DNA of 64,000 nt from Symsagittifera roscoffensis (GCF_963678635.1 NC_087071.1:28679325-28743324), one strand, 5' to 3'. Counted from the first letter of the stretch, positions 34,663 through 48,175 are shown. Program-made: numbers and translations. Notes: generated by a model not told the origin, from the sequence alone.

Positions 34663-37600
34663 TCATTATGACCCTCGGTATTGATTAGAAACTGGTCAGC
34701 ACTTTGCCTGATGCAGCCATCGGTTGATCACTGCCAGTTGGTGTTATGTTTAGATCAGAACAGTTCAAATTACACTTCGTTTTACATCTTATATTCATTT
34801 AAGTAATTTTACTTATTATACTGTACATAATTACCTCGGTAATCAGAATGTTTGACTACCTACTTCGTACTGTTTTGACCAGGCGTTTTTGGAATTTTTT
34901 AAATGTCGATAAATCACGACTGAGTGGGCTTTGAAAAGATATATCACTCAAGCCAGTCCGATGATTACTTGTGGTATCTGATTCTGGGCGGAAAACAAAA
35001 AAACTAAAACAAACCTGAATACAAAGCTCCTTTCCCTTTTTCAATGCTCGGAAGAGGAAAAACTCTGAAAACTAGCTCATCCTGTTCTTAGATAATCAAA
35101 ACTTTTACTCGTTTTTTTGTTTAAATTAACAGTTTTTTTTAACAGGTGCTATATTTTGTTTTATGAAATTTTAAAAATTCGAAAAATCCAAAAATTTTTT
35201 GATGACTGGGAAATGAGTAAACGGTTGAATCGATAAATTCAACCATAATTTTTTCTGAATTTAAAAAACCACGAGCATAATAATTTCTGTTTTTTTCGAT
35301 AGTCGGAGCAACAAGCAGTTTTTGAGTTATAGCACACAAATCATACGTCGAACCATACAAATCATACAATGAATTCCGCAAGAGGCCAAAATCAGGTTTG
35401 ACGCGGAATCCGCAATGTTGCTACATTTCTTTGATCTTTGTTGCTGTTTTGGATTCCGAAAGCAAACACCTATAACATTGTACGGCTCAAAATCATTTCA
35501 AAAACAGGCAAATTTGCGGAATCCACAATTGTATATGGGGAATCCAGAACAGTTTGTGGAATCCATAAATAACTAGTAAAATTTGTGTATAGTTACATTG
35601 AGCTGTTGTGGAATCCGCAACTGCAAAGGTAACCCTCAAATTGAAAGTGGAATCCGCATTTTGTATGTGGATTCCTCTTACTTTTGCGGATTCCACTTAC
35701 ATTTGGCGGATTCACTTACATTTTCCGGAAAACACTTACAGCTGCGCAATTTAGAACAAACAGCTATTTGCTTGTTGCGGAATCCGCATCAAAACAATTG
35801 TGCCGACAACATTTACGTTACAAGTATTTATACGCGGAATCCACGAAACTTTTGTAAGTTGATTCCTCTTACATTTTGGAACACGTTTAAAGAATTGTCT
35901 CTGGAATCCAGGAACCTAAAGACACAAAAAATTGTGCGCCTATCTAAGCAAAATTAGGTCGAGCTGCTGGTGATTTTTTCTTTTCCTTTAAATTATAATA
36001 GTCTGCGACTGCTGTCAATTTGGTAAAAAAACTCAAATCTCTTGGAAAACCAGAGCGTCTATATATGACAAAAGGACTAGATACCATAGGGTTGGGATGG
36101 GAGATGAATCTAAATATGAAAATTCCTGGAATGGGTTGGGAGTTGAATGTAAAATCGAATATTACTGTAGACTCGGCGAGCTCAGTTAGCTTTATAAAAC
36201 AAAATGTCCTTCATGAATTTCAGCCAAGATACCTCAACCTGAAAAATTACCCTTTGGAGAAGAGGATCAGTGATCTATATTGTGGCGTATCAGACGACAC
36301 GATTAACATTTTGGGAAAAAACATCAGGTTTTGGGTGACTCAACAAATTAGCTGGGGGATTTTATACTGTTTTACTTCGAGACATAGTTTTAGTAGGTTC
36401 TCGTTCCCCAGTATGCTACGTTCATGTCCTCCTTTGATGAAGAACGGCGTTCTTCAAAAATCCACTTGTGGAACGTCGTTCTTCGTCAAAAGAGGACATG
36501 AACGTAACATACTGGAGAACGAGAACCTACTAAAACTAGGTATCGAAGTGAAACAGTATAAAATCCCACAGCCAATTTGTTGAGTCACTCAAAATCTGAT
36601 GCTTTTTCCTAAAATGTTAACCGTTTCGTCTGTGAAGCCACAATATAGATCCCTGAGCTCTTCTCCAAAGGGTAATTTTTCAGGTTGAGGTATCTTGGCT
36701 GAAGTTCAAGAAGAAAAATTTGTCTCAAAAAGCTAACTGAGCTCGCCGAGTCTACAGGAATATTCAAATTTACATTCATCTCCCATCTCAGTCCAGGAAT
36801 TTTCATATTTACATTCATCTCCCATCCCAATCCTATGGTATCGAGTCCCTTCGTCATATATCGTTCTAACATTCAAGAGCGAAAAAATGTCATCGAGGGT
36901 AAGTGGAATAAATGCTCTTTTTCACCCAGTTCATAAAAATTGGGGAAACACCGAATGACCGCAAGATAGCACACTTCCATTCCCCGTTTGAGCCAATTCA
37001 GGCAAAAGGGAGAAGAGTTCCCATATATTTAAATCGCAGGCGTAAACGAAGAGTTAAGAGAAATGGAGATCGAAGATTGTAAATTAAATTTTGAGAATTG
37101 CGACGAAGAACAATTTTTTTAGCGCGATTGTGATAGCCAAAAAGAGAGACGGCTCGATCAAGTTGGGTTTAGTTTCTAATTTGCTGAGCGATCAAATTTT
37201 AAAAATAAATATCAAATGTCAAACCTTCATGAATTATTAAACATCGTCGCTATCCAACTTCCAGAGACCCCCCTGGGCAGGTCTGATTTAAAACATTTGG
37301 GTTGAAAAACGCCCACAAGCAACTCAAATTGTGAGTAAATATGAGCAAACAGTTTGACTTCAGCACTGTAGGCGGCGAAACAACGAGAACGTATCGTTTT
37401 TTATTCGGTTTTATATGGACTGGGCGATATGCCTAATGAATTTTAACGAGCCATGGACTCAATTTTAAATAATAAATAGTGTTTATATTGTTATAGTTTA
37501 GATATTGTTACATAAAAGACCTGGTTGCGTCGAAAGAAACTTTAGACGAACACAAAGCAATTGTAAATAGAACTCCGACAATCGTGGACAAGAACGATAT

Positions 37601-39295
37601 GGCAAAGAAATGGGGAAAATGCGCTTTCTTTTTAAAAGAAATAAAGTTGTTAGTTTTTAACATCTGTGGAGAGCGCTATCAAAAACCTTCAAATCCCCAA
37701 GAACATCTCGAGATAAGGATTTTTCTTCGGCTCAATAAACGATTAAGTAAAATTTGTCCCAATTGTTTAGACACTGATCTTTTGTGAGTAAACTTTTCAG
37801 GTTGAGGTATCTTGGCTGAAGTTCATGAAGGAAGTTTTGTTTCATAAAGCTAACTGAGCTCGCCGAGTCTACAGGAATATTCAAATTTACATTCATCTCC
37901 CATCCCAATCCACGAATTTTCATATTTAAATTCATCTACCATCCGAATCATATGGTATTGAGTCCCTTCGTCCTAAATCGTTCTAACATTCAACACCGAA
38001 AAAATGTCATCGAGAGTAATTGGAATAAACGTTCTTTTTCACCCAGTTCTTAAAAATTGGGGAAACACCGAATGACCGCTAGGTAACACACTTCCATTCC
38101 CCGCTTGAACCAGTTCAGGCAAAAGGGAGAAGAGTTCCCTTACCTTTAAATCGCGGGCGTAAACGAAGAGTTAATAAAAATGGAGATCGAAGATTATAAA
38201 TTAAATTTTGAGAATTGCGACGAAGAACATTTTTTTAGCCCGATTGTAATAGCCAAAAAGAGAGACGGCTCGATCGAGTTGGCTTTAGTTTCTAATTTGC
38301 TGAGCGATCAGATTTTAAAAATAAATCTAAAATGCCAAACCTTCATGAATTAATTGACTACGTCACTATCCAACTTCCGGAAACTCCCCCTGGGCAGGTC
38401 TGATTTAAAACATTGGGGTTGAAAAAGGCCTACAAGCAACTAAAAAATGTGAGTAAATATGAGCAAACAGTTTGACTTCAGCACTGTAGGCGGCGAAACA
38501 ACGAGAACATATCAATTTTTATTCGGTTTTATATGGACTGGGCGATATGCCTAATGAATTTTAACGAGTCATGGACTCACTTTTAAATAATAAATAGTGT
38601 ACATATTATTATATAAAAGACATCCTGGTTGCGTCGAAAGGAACTTTTGACAAACTTAAAGCAGTTGTAAATAGATCTTTGACAATCGTGGACAAGAACG
38701 ATATGGCGAAGAAATGGGGAAAATGCGCTTTCTCTTAAAAGAAATAAAGTTGGTAATTTTTAAAATCTGTAGAGAGCGCCATCAAAAACCTTCCAATTCC
38801 CAAGAACATCTCGAACTAAGGATCTTTCTTCGGCTCAATAAACGATTAATAAAAATTTGTCCCAACTGTTTTGACACTGATCTCCCACGTTCTCATCCTA
38901 TTAAACAAGAAATTGGCCTATAAATGGGATACTAGCTATTCTATAGCTTTTGAAAAATTGAAGTCAGAAACAGCCATTTTGAGATCAAAGAAAAAACGAG
39001 ATTGAAAGCCAACGATTCTCATAATGGCCTGGGTGCAACCTTGGAACAATTTCATTCAGGGCAGTGGTAAACAATTTTTTTTGTTTCAAGGTTTCTAAAC
39101 AATCACGAAATGAAATATTCCACCAAAGAACTTGAACTGTTGGGCGTGTGTGTTCTGTTTTTTGCTTATGGTGCATTTTGTAAATTTTTGTTCTACTTTG
39201 GAGGCGGAAATGGGGGTATATAGAATTAGTTTTAATGAATTGTAGTTTAAAAATTTTTCCGATGGGAAATATTTTGATTTGTTTTTATGATTATG
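34663..39295. repeat. 4633 bp tandem unit, copy U2
   Basis: Nearly identical to U1 throughout: hairpin 36055-36873, truncated RT about 37030-37770, lone arm 37783-37988, RT plus RNase H about 38160-39195. Such similarity between old, frameshifted sequences means the duplication of the whole unit is much younger than the retroelement decay, or that the assembly has repeated it. Confidence 0.9.
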
Positions 39296-40870
39296 TCATT
39301 ATGAACCTCGGTTTTGCTTAGAAACTGGTCAGCACTTCGCGTGATGCGGACATCGGTCGATCACTGCCAGTTGGTGTTAGGTTTAGATCAGAACGTTTTA
39401 AAACACACTTCGTTTTACTTTTTTTATTCTTTTAAGTAATTTTACTGATTATACTGTACATAACTACCTCAGTAATTAGAATGTTTGACTGCCTACTTTG
39501 CACTGTTTTGACCAGGCGTTTTTGGAATTTTTTAAATGTCGATCAAATCACGACTGAGTGGGCTTTGAAAAGATATATCACTCAACCCAGTCCGATGATT
39601 ATTTGTGATAGCTGATTTTGGGTGGAAAACAAAAAAACTAAAACAAACCTGAATACTAAGCCCGTACCCATTTTCAATGCTCGGAAGAGAAAAAACTCTG
39701 AAAACTAACTCATGCTGTTCTTAGATAATCAAAACTTTTACTCGTTTTTTTTTGCTTAAATTAACAGTTTTTTTTTATCAGGTGCTATATTTCGTTTTAT
39801 GAAGTTTTAAAAATTTGAGAAATCCAAAATTTTTTTGATGTCTTGGAAATGAGTAAACGATTGAATCGATAAATTCAACCATAAATTTTTCCGAATTTAA
39901 AAAACCACGAGCATAATAAATTCTGTTTTTTTTCGATAGTCGGAGCAACAAGCAGTTTTTGAGTTATAGCACACAAATCATACGTCGAACCATTCAAATC
40001 ATACAATGAATTCCGCAAGAGGCCAAAATCAGGTTTGAAGCGAAATCCGCAAAATTGCTACTTTTCTTTGATCTTCGTTGCTGTTTTGGATTCCAAAAGC
40101 AAATACCTATAACATTGTACGGCTCAAAATCATTCCAAAAACAGGCAAATTTGCGGAATCCGCAATTGTATATGCGGAATCCAGAACAGTTTGTGGAACC
40201 AACAAATAACTAGTAAAATTTGTGTATAGTTACATTGAGCTGTTGTGGAATCCGCAACTGTAAGCGTAATCCTCAAATTGAAAGTGGAATCCGCATTTTG
40301 TATGCGGATTCCTCTTACTTTTGCGGATTCCTCTTACACTTGGCGGACTTCACTTACTTTTTCCGGAATACACTTACAGCTGCGCAATTTAGAACAAACA
40401 GCTATATTTGCTTGTTGCGGAATCCGCATCAAAACAAATGTGCCGACAACATTTACGTTACAAGTATTTGTACGCGGAATCCACGAAACTTTTGTAAGTT
40501 GAATCCTCTTACATTTTGGAACACGTTTAAAGAATTGTCTCTGGAATCCAGGAACCTAAAGACACAAAAAAATTGTGCGCCTATCCACAATTAGTTCAGA
40601 AAAAAGTGGTTATCAGTTTGCATAAATAGTTCTCCGACAAGCAAAAAGAGCTGATAATACTTTAAGCATAAAATTACTATTGGTTCCAGGCTACTTGGTT
40701 GACGAAAAAAAAGGAATATAATAATTCTCAATTCCTCAATTTGGTTTGCTTGTTGAGAATTTAAAAAAAAAAACATATATCCAATTTTCTGGCTTGCCAC
40801 AAGTTTTGACTAATTTTTTTTTGAAAGCTATTTCCGGAATGATAATTTTTGAGAGCTATTTATGAAGCAA
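39296..40870. repeat. Diverged partial unit (U3)
   Basis: Starts with segment R and contains the GGAATCCGC cluster, like 30043-31330, but with many substitutions. Bases 40590-40870 hold an extra insert absent from U1/U2. The sequence then rejoins at 'ggtcgagctgctggtgattt'. It is clearly older than the U1/U2 duplication. Confidence 0.75.
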
Positions 40871-41624
40871 TTTTAGGTCGAGCTGCTGGTGATTTTTTCT
40901 TTTCCTTTAAATTATAATAGTCTGCAACTACTGTCAATTTGGTAATAAAACTCAAATCTCTTGGAAAACCAGAGCTTCTGTGTTTTTAAATTTTTCTGAG
41001 ATGTAATGTGTTGTGAGGTTTTGTTCTGTTATAGGTTTTTGGAGTATGTTGTATGTTTTCAGCTTTCTTCTCGCTTACTCCTTGGTAGCTAGTTTGGAAG
41101 TTGAAGGACTTAGTCTTAGGACACAAAAAATCCTGACCTTCTGCTGGCTACCGCGTTTCAGGAGCAAGTCGAGACCATTATTTGTAGCTACTTCAAACAG
41201 GTTTGTGAGTGCTTACGAAATTTACCTTCCGCCAAGTTCGCTTGAGGTCCTTGAAGCGCAATGGCTATGTTGCCAACAATTTTATAGAAATCAGGTTATA
41301 CTGACTCTTAATTTTTTTTCAGACAAACTTATTTAGCCAGGTTTCGATTACTCAAAACTCTAATTGCGCAATTAGACAACTAGATGTTCTCCTGGAGGTT
41401 GACGAGCAAAATAAAAGGGTGTAAAAAACTAGTTTTTGAGTTGAGATCAAATTGTGGATAGAAGGGATGAAAAAATTGGAAAACATGAGCCAATTAAAAC
41501 CAAACAAAACTTTCAAAACTTTAGGATTTTCAGGTGTTTTTGTGTGATGTACGATTTTACCATATCATTTGACCATATAGCCTTATTTGTATGCTATTGA
41601 ACCTAGTTTCGTTTTGACTTTCAG

Positions 41625-41779
41625 GAGCATTTTTCCGCATCGGTGGGGACAAAATCTGCAAAGAGTGTTGTGTGTGTGGCAGTTGTGGGAATGAGATAGG
41701 GGGTCAGTTCCGGATGAAGCCGGACGGGAAGTTCCAGTGTGTGGCCAAAGAGTGCCCTGGAAACAGAGCCAGCGAATGA
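41625..41779 (+). CDS. LIM-domain protein, last exon
   Basis: The acceptor TTTCAG| is at 41624, after a 15.9 kb intron. It continues the split Gly codon and encodes AFFRIGG, CKEC, C-x2-C pairs and a short C-terminal tail, with TGA at 41777-41779. LIM domains are zinc-binding protein-interaction modules of cytoskeletal and transcriptional adaptors. With the N-terminus missing I cannot assign a subfamily. Confidence 0.85.
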
Positions 41780-42265
41780 GGAGTAGAAGATAGGGTGAAG
41801 AAAGAAGCGGATTGGAACGCATGGAGCGTTTTCATTTTCCTAAATTCTAAGGTCGAGAAAATAACTGAAATTGCTTTTATTTTCACTATAAAGGACCTGT
41901 CAATCTTTTGTTTATAAGAAAAATTTATTTAAAATGCTGAAAAATTAAGAAAAACGCTTCAAGTACATCAACACGACGAAAAAAAAACAAACTGAAGGTT
42001 TTTTTTTGGGATTTGCATTTTTTTTCATTGTGTCTGCCATTCAACTGTTCAAAAGCTGAAATTGTGACCGAAGAAAAGGGAAACAACTTCGAACTGTTTT
42101 GTTGTTAGTTTGATGAACTAGTTCAAATTGAATTCGATAAAGTCTTGTGCTTGATGATAGTCATTTGATCCTCAAAACTGGCACTCAAATGATTCTTGAC
42201 AAAATTATAAAGCTGTATGAATGTCATTGTATAATTTAATTGAATGAAAAATAAATAAACAATAG
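41780..42265 (+). other. 3' UTR of the LIM gene with polyadenylation signals
   Basis: Follows the stop at 41779. Overlapping AATAAA signals lie at 42250-42255 and 42254-42259, a plausible end about 20 bases later. No further exon is seen. Confidence 0.6.
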
Positions 42266-43759
42266 ATGTTTAACTTGAAACTTTATTTTAGTTTCTTTTC
42301 AACAAGGTTAAAAGGATTGATACAATCACTGGACCTTAGAAATGGCAAATTTTTGCTTTCAACCAATGAAGTGAATGATTATTTTCTTCGCGTTCTTTTT
42401 TTTCTGAACATTCATTCAACATAAGAAATTAAATCAAAAATTTGGTAATGGTTTTGGATAAAATCTGACTGAACTTTTATTAATTTTCAGAAAAAGTATT
42501 AAATAAGAACCATAGCTTTCCGGTCATCACTTTTAAATCCAAAAACTTGTGTGGTGTTAACGAAGATACCAATAGCCATTTTTTGATCCATTCCAGAGTC
42601 TTGAGTAATTTCATCCAAGTGATTCTCAAAATTTTCTCATGTGATTGAAAATGTGAAAAATGGTACTTCTGCTCTAGTGAAGGTATAGTGAGCCTTATAT
42701 TTTATTACGACTTTCAAATAATTGAGGAATTCATATTCCTGTTTGGATATTTAAGCACTTTTGTAGTTCGAATTTGTACCCTGTTTGAGAAGCTCAGGTT
42801 TTTGTGATGTTTCGGCTAACAAAATCGCGCAGCGCAATGTCTTAGTTTGACAAAAAAAAATGTCGAGCCGTGTGTTAGCGACAAGAAGAATCTCGAAATA
42901 TACCTCGAGCACATTTGCAATGTATCAGAAATTGGTCATGCATGGTCGAATCACCGAAAAAAATTCAATTTTTTAAATCTTTGTAAGAAAAATCAGAAAC
43001 AAAACCCTCGTAAGATGGAAAAACGACGTTCAGAAATCAGTTTTCTCTATAACGCATTCAAATTCTAGATTATAGAAGACTAGGTTTTTTTTAAGTTAAC
43101 GAGCTAGAGGCATAACGCGGAGGTTAATCATTGAACATTAACTAAGCTACGATTCTCTTAAAAGAGCTCTTCTTGTAAAATCCAGCGCTCGCGCGATTTG
43201 AAAACGCAATTTTATGATTGCTGGGTACCATCATTACCGATCGCAACGCGACAATTTTGGTAAAAATCATTCTTGAAAAACACTTGAAAAGCATAAACTA
43301 TAAGATTAACTTTGGTAAAAAATAACAATTGATCAAAGAATTAGAACCTAAAATCAGAGCCTAAAATTAGTCGAGACGGTCTAAATGTATCTGCACTTAC
43401 AAAGAAGGACAGGCGTTTTTTTTCAATCGAGAGAATCAAAACAACCCGAAATTTGTTTAGACGATCAGAAAGTACACGGTTAAATTATAGAAAGTTTTGG
43501 TCGAGACAGACAAAACATAAGTGAGCACCTAGACTCGGGTAGTTTTAAGTGAAAAGGTTCTAGACACCGATAATATTCCTGAAATTTGGAGACAAATGAT
43601 GCCTATAGAAAATTTGTGGCGGAATCTATAGATTCTCTGCCAAACTTATTGAGTTAGAATGACAAATAAATCTCAGCTACAATTATTTTCGTAAACTTCT
43701 CGATTTGTCTTAAAAATCACATCTGATCAAATTGATTTGTCCAGAAATAAAATAGATGT
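42266..43759. other. Non-coding spacer, no gene seen
   Basis: AT-rich sequence without recognisable coding or repeat structure. A short open frame at 42847-43068 is rich in Lys/Asn and lacks any family signature. Confidence 0.45.
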
Positions 43760-43969
43760 GAGATGAGGCTGTTTTAAGCATGCGCATGTTTCGAAACAGA
43801 CTTATGTTTTGAGGTCGATAAAGCTTTATGGATTTTTGTTTCCGAATCTTTTGTCGATTGTTTGTTATTGCTCAAGAACACAACCCAGTGAACATTTTAC
43901 GACTTAATCGATAATATTTCAGGTTGAAAGAAATTAGAAAAAAATATATTTCCTATAATGAAAGTTTAA

Positions 43970-45330
43970 AACAAAACAAAATGAATAACAGTAAAGACGA
44001 AAAAGTGGAAGCGCGACAAAAGTGCTGACACTTTGAAAGTCATTTTACTTTCACTTTCTATCATTTGTTTTAAAGTTCCAAATTATAATTAAAAACTCCC
44101 ACAATTGTTCTGTAGGTATCATTTGTCTCCGAATTTGGCCACAAAATCTCTAACGAATGTAAAATATGTGTTCATCGAATTCAATAGCAAGCGAGCACTA
44201 TTTTTGCTCTAGTTAAAAGTCGAGCTTGACCTCGGTACTCTGTCATAAAATCTTCCCATAGACATGGTCAGATTTTAGCCGAGGTTAATCAGTTTTCAAT
44301 CATACCTGATCAAACGTTCGATACGTTCCCAATAATAAAATATCTGAAAAGAATTCAACTGAAATTTGAAAATAGTTTGGTGACTCTTAACCTAGTTTTC
44401 ATTAGAAAGAAACTATTTCTAAAAATTTCATTAAAAGAAAAAGTTTTTTTTAAATCTGTCATACTGAAGTGTTATCGATTAAGTTGTAAAAATTCCACTC
44501 AATTGTATTCTTGAGCAAAAACAAACAATCGACGAAAGTTTGGAAACAAAAACCTGTGAAGTTTTACCGTACCTTAAGACATAAATCTGTCTCGAAACAT
44601 GCGCAATGCCTAAAACAGATTTATTTCACATCTATATTATTCCTGGAAAAAGTCACTTTGATCAGATCAGATTTTTGATTTTAAGCATGCGCATGTTTCG
44701 AAACAGATTTATGTTTAAAGGTCGATAAAACACAAATTTTGTTTCCAAATCTTTTGTTGATTGTTTGTTATTGCTCAAGAACGCAATGCAATGAAATTTT
44801 TACGACTTAATTGATAACATTTCAGTTTGACAGAATTAAAAAACTAATTTCCTGTAAAAAAAAGTTTTTGAAATAGTTTCTTTGTAATGAAAACTAAGTT
44901 TAAAGTCATCAAACTATTTTCAAGTTTCAGTTGAATTCTATTCAGATAGTTCATTAGTAGGAATATATCGAACTTATGATCAGGTATGATTTAAAACTGA
45001 TTAATCTCGGATAAAATTTGACCATGTCTATTGGAAGATTTTTTGACACATTAACGAGGTCAAGCTCGATTTTTAACTAGAGAAAAAAGTGTGCTCACTT
45101 GCTATTGAGTTCGATGAATACATCTTTTACGTTGGTTAGAGATTATATGGCCGAATTTGGAGACAAATGATGCCTACAGAAAAACTGTGGAGTTTTGTTA
45201 ACGTAATGTGGCACTTGAAAACGAATGATGAAAAGTGAAAGGAAAATGCCTTTCACAGTGTCAGCGCTTTTGTCCCGCTTCCATTTCTTCGTTTTTGTGT
45301 TATTCGTTTTTGTTCTGTTTTTAAATAGTT
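43970..45330. repeat. Large foldback: ~650 bp inverted arms
   Basis: The left arm (about 43970-44600) and right arm (about 44680-45330) are inverted and imperfect. Landmarks include 'cctgatcaaacgttcgat' versus 'tcgaacttatgatcagg', 'gaattcaactgaaa' versus 'tttcagttgaattc', and 'atcatttgtctccgaatttg' versus its complement near 45155. A further partial copy of the inner right-arm sequence lies at 43760-43970. No protein frame. Probably a foldback transposon relic. Confidence 0.75.
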
Positions 45331-46135
45331 TTCAATTTTAATTAAACTCAGCGACAATGTCCATCGATACCTAGGCATTATCAAAATAGCCGGTAGACCA
45401 TTAAGTTTATAAAGACTTAACGCTGGTTTTTGCATGTTCGGAGTTTTCAGTGTCATCAATCTATCAAAAAATTGAACGACCCTGATTTAAATTGAAAACA
45501 ATTTTCATCTAAGATAATCACAATTTTCTCAAAACTGGACCAATATTTTTCATAATTGGACAAGAAAAAAGATTTCGACAAAAATTTGAATTTTGACGAG
45601 TCTACTACAAAAACTTCAAGACTTGATAAATCTATCTAATTCTCCAAGCAGATTTCAACGATAAATGTGACGTTGCAAGTAAAATTATTGGATTGAAATT
45701 ACATGGATTTTTCAATATGAAGCTTAGCTTCTGATTTAGAATAAAATGCGTGCGCTTCTCTCAAGTTACGATCGAGTTCAATTATTGCATTCTCAGATAC
45801 AACCTTTAAATGGGGTGACATAAAAGTCAAAACTTTGAGCAACTGATTCCATGTCATTGTAAGTCGATCGTGGCTAAGAGACAGCAGTTCAAACCAAGGT
45901 GGAGGAGATCAGATACTCAAAGAATAGAAAATTTTGACTTATCATCCTAAAAAAGATCCTCCTGCTTTAAAGTATTTTTCGAACAACTACAAAAAATTTG
46001 AAAAAACTTTCGGTTATCGTTCTGAACTTTTGTAATGTTTTTTTTTTTTTCTCAGATTGCGATACAAGAGCTCGACCACATTTAATTGCGAAGCTCACAC
46101 GCATCTCATCCTAAACAAAAACTGAATTTAAATTT
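45331..46135. other. Non-coding spacer, no gene seen
   Basis: AT-rich, with no recognised coding or repeat structure before the tandem array at 46136. Confidence 0.45.
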
Positions 46136-46516
46136 TTTCACTCTATAATAGCATATGCAACATCAAAACTGTTGATCGATTGAAATCAGTTTTGAGAAAG
46201 AGCTCGACCCTTTCAAATTTTGCAAATTTTTTCGCTCTATAATAGCATATGCAACATCAAAACTGTTGATCGATTGAAATCAGTTTTCGAGAAAGAGTTC
46301 GACCCTTTCAAATTTTGCAAATTTTTTCGCTCTATAATAGCATATGCATCACCAAAACTGTTGATCGATTGAAATCAGTTTTGAGAAAGAGCTCGACTCT
46401 CTCAAATTTTGCAAATTTTTTTCGCTCTATAATAGCATATGCATGACCAAAACTGTTGATCGATTGAAATCAGTTTTTGAGAAAGAGTTCGACCCTTTCA
46501 AATTTTGCAAATTTTG
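46136..46516. repeat. Four-copy tandem repeat, ~95 bp unit
   Basis: 'ctctataatagcatatgcaa' recurs at 46141, 46235, 46330 and 46425. Each is followed by 'actgttgatcgattgaaatc' and 'gagaaagagctcgacc'-type sequence. Copies differ by only a few bases. It ends where the large retroelement region appears to begin. Confidence 0.9.
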
Positions 46517-46519
46517 GAA

Positions 46520-48175
46520 CCTGATCTAAACTATATTTTATGATTGGATAAATTAAATGTTTTACCAATGTAAAGTATTTAATATTAACCAATCATGATC
46601 CATCTAACTAACAACCCACTTATTTGTAAGTGCTGAAGTTACTTGTAATTTCAGCACCAGAGAGATTTGAATTTAACTTAGAAATTAGTTGGACTCTCCC
46701 GAGCACTTCAGCAGCCGCAATAAACCAGTATACCCTAGATCTATTGAGCCTAGCAGAGACTAGTTAAACAACCTGAGACTAGATAGTATAAGAGTAAGAT
46801 TAGGATCGGTATTAGACTAAGAAGTTGCACGAATCTATCCGGCCGAAAATAAGATAGCGTGACGAGCAGACGGTGTACCCTATCCGAAATTACTCTATGA
46901 GTTATACACTCCAGTCCTAACTCATCTGGTGCGACCATAAGTCTCGAACAAGACCTTACTAGATTAGAATTAACCAAAATAGATTAGAAATTAGACAAAA
47001 ACATTTACAAAATGTTATACGACAATAATTTAATTGAAATGTCTCTCCGACTCAATAGATCAGAGCCAATATTCCGAACCATAACAGAACTACCCGGAAT
47101 TGGAAGAAGACCTCGAACCAAAGACGACATACGACAAAGTAGAAACTTGCCGTATAGTTATATGATAGTTCGGCAAAAGCCAGAACAAACTTTTATATTT
47201 CGAATATTACTTGCAATGAATTTAGATTTCCATTTGCAAACATAAAACCTTGAAGTTACTCTTCAAAATCATTTCAGGCGCTAAACAAAATTATTAATAT
47301 ACAATAACGATTGATAAAAAGATCTAAGATCGTTTTCCTAAAACTCTGCAGTATTATACAAAACTTGTTTGAAAAATATTTATTGGAAAATAAAAATAAA
47401 AATTAGTAGCATGACAATAAATGGTTAGTAATCATAAATCATCCTGTTGTTCCAGCTTCATCACCTAAAACATAACAGCAATCATAAACCCACTAATATC
47501 ATCAAAACACTAAATCTTTCCTTTACACAAATTTAAAACTTTCTTAAGACTTAATTTCACTTAATTTAAAATCAGATCATCAAGGCTTATCCTTGGATCT
47601 TAAATCATTTTCTACTTAATTAAATTTCAAACTTGATCGTCAAGGCTTATCCTTGGATCAAACAGAACAACTTTGTTCTCCCCCACCCACTTAATTAGTG
47701 TCTAACGACCTCAAACGTCGATTCACTATCCAACCCTTTCTAAAAACCCAGGACTAATAGAAATTTTTAAACAAAACTAATCATTCAAATTAGGATAAAC
47801 AGTGAAGAACTTCGGTTATTCATCCTTCACTTGACCCCCCCTCTTACCAGACCCAGGATAAATCTTAGACTTAGTAAGTTTAAAATAGTATCTAACGAAC
47901 TACTCGCGTTCTAATTATACCTGAACCTTGTGGATCGATTTACTATTCTCCAACCCTTGAACACAATCACTACCCCTAAGTAAGATTAAGTAAGTTAACA
48001 CCTTAGCTTATACTAGTCACGAGAAAGTAAAAATCATTCTTCGGAATCGATATACTTTTCTCTCCAACCCTGAACAAATAGACCCAGGTTAAGCTAACCA
48101 AAAAATCGTAAGAACTAACAGTTTAAGTAATTAGAATTCATTTAACAACTTTTTGCATCCGTCATCCTAAACCTT
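46520..48175 (+). other. Putative 5' LTR and leader of the large element
   Basis: No primer-binding site or TG..CA ends could be fixed. An AATAAA lies at 46719-46724. The leader carries a 25-base segment twice (47575-47599 and 47635-47659), with CAAGG/CCTTG stems flanking CTTAT. A 77-aa open frame at 47012-47245 has no signature and is not called. Confidence 0.45.

Larger units (their letters stand above)
25680..41624 (+). other. Last intron of the LIM gene (15.9 kb), filled with retroelement debris
   Basis: GT-AG intron between two in-phase LIM exons. It holds hAT-like ends and poly-G tracts (26090-26950), a degenerate Ty3/gypsy copy (26952-30042), two near-identical 4.6 kb units (30043-39295) and a diverged partial unit (39296-40870). 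The 3' part, 40871-41624, begins with a copy of 31318-31430 and has no supported gene. Confidence 0.75.

Noticed and set aside
41013-41336. 107-codon frame in the last LIM intron
   Set aside because: Hydrophobic chance frame with no splice support or conserved motif.
47012-47245. 77-codon frame in the leader of the large element
   Set aside because: Starts with ATG but has no signature and lies in a region that may be LTR. Support is too weak.
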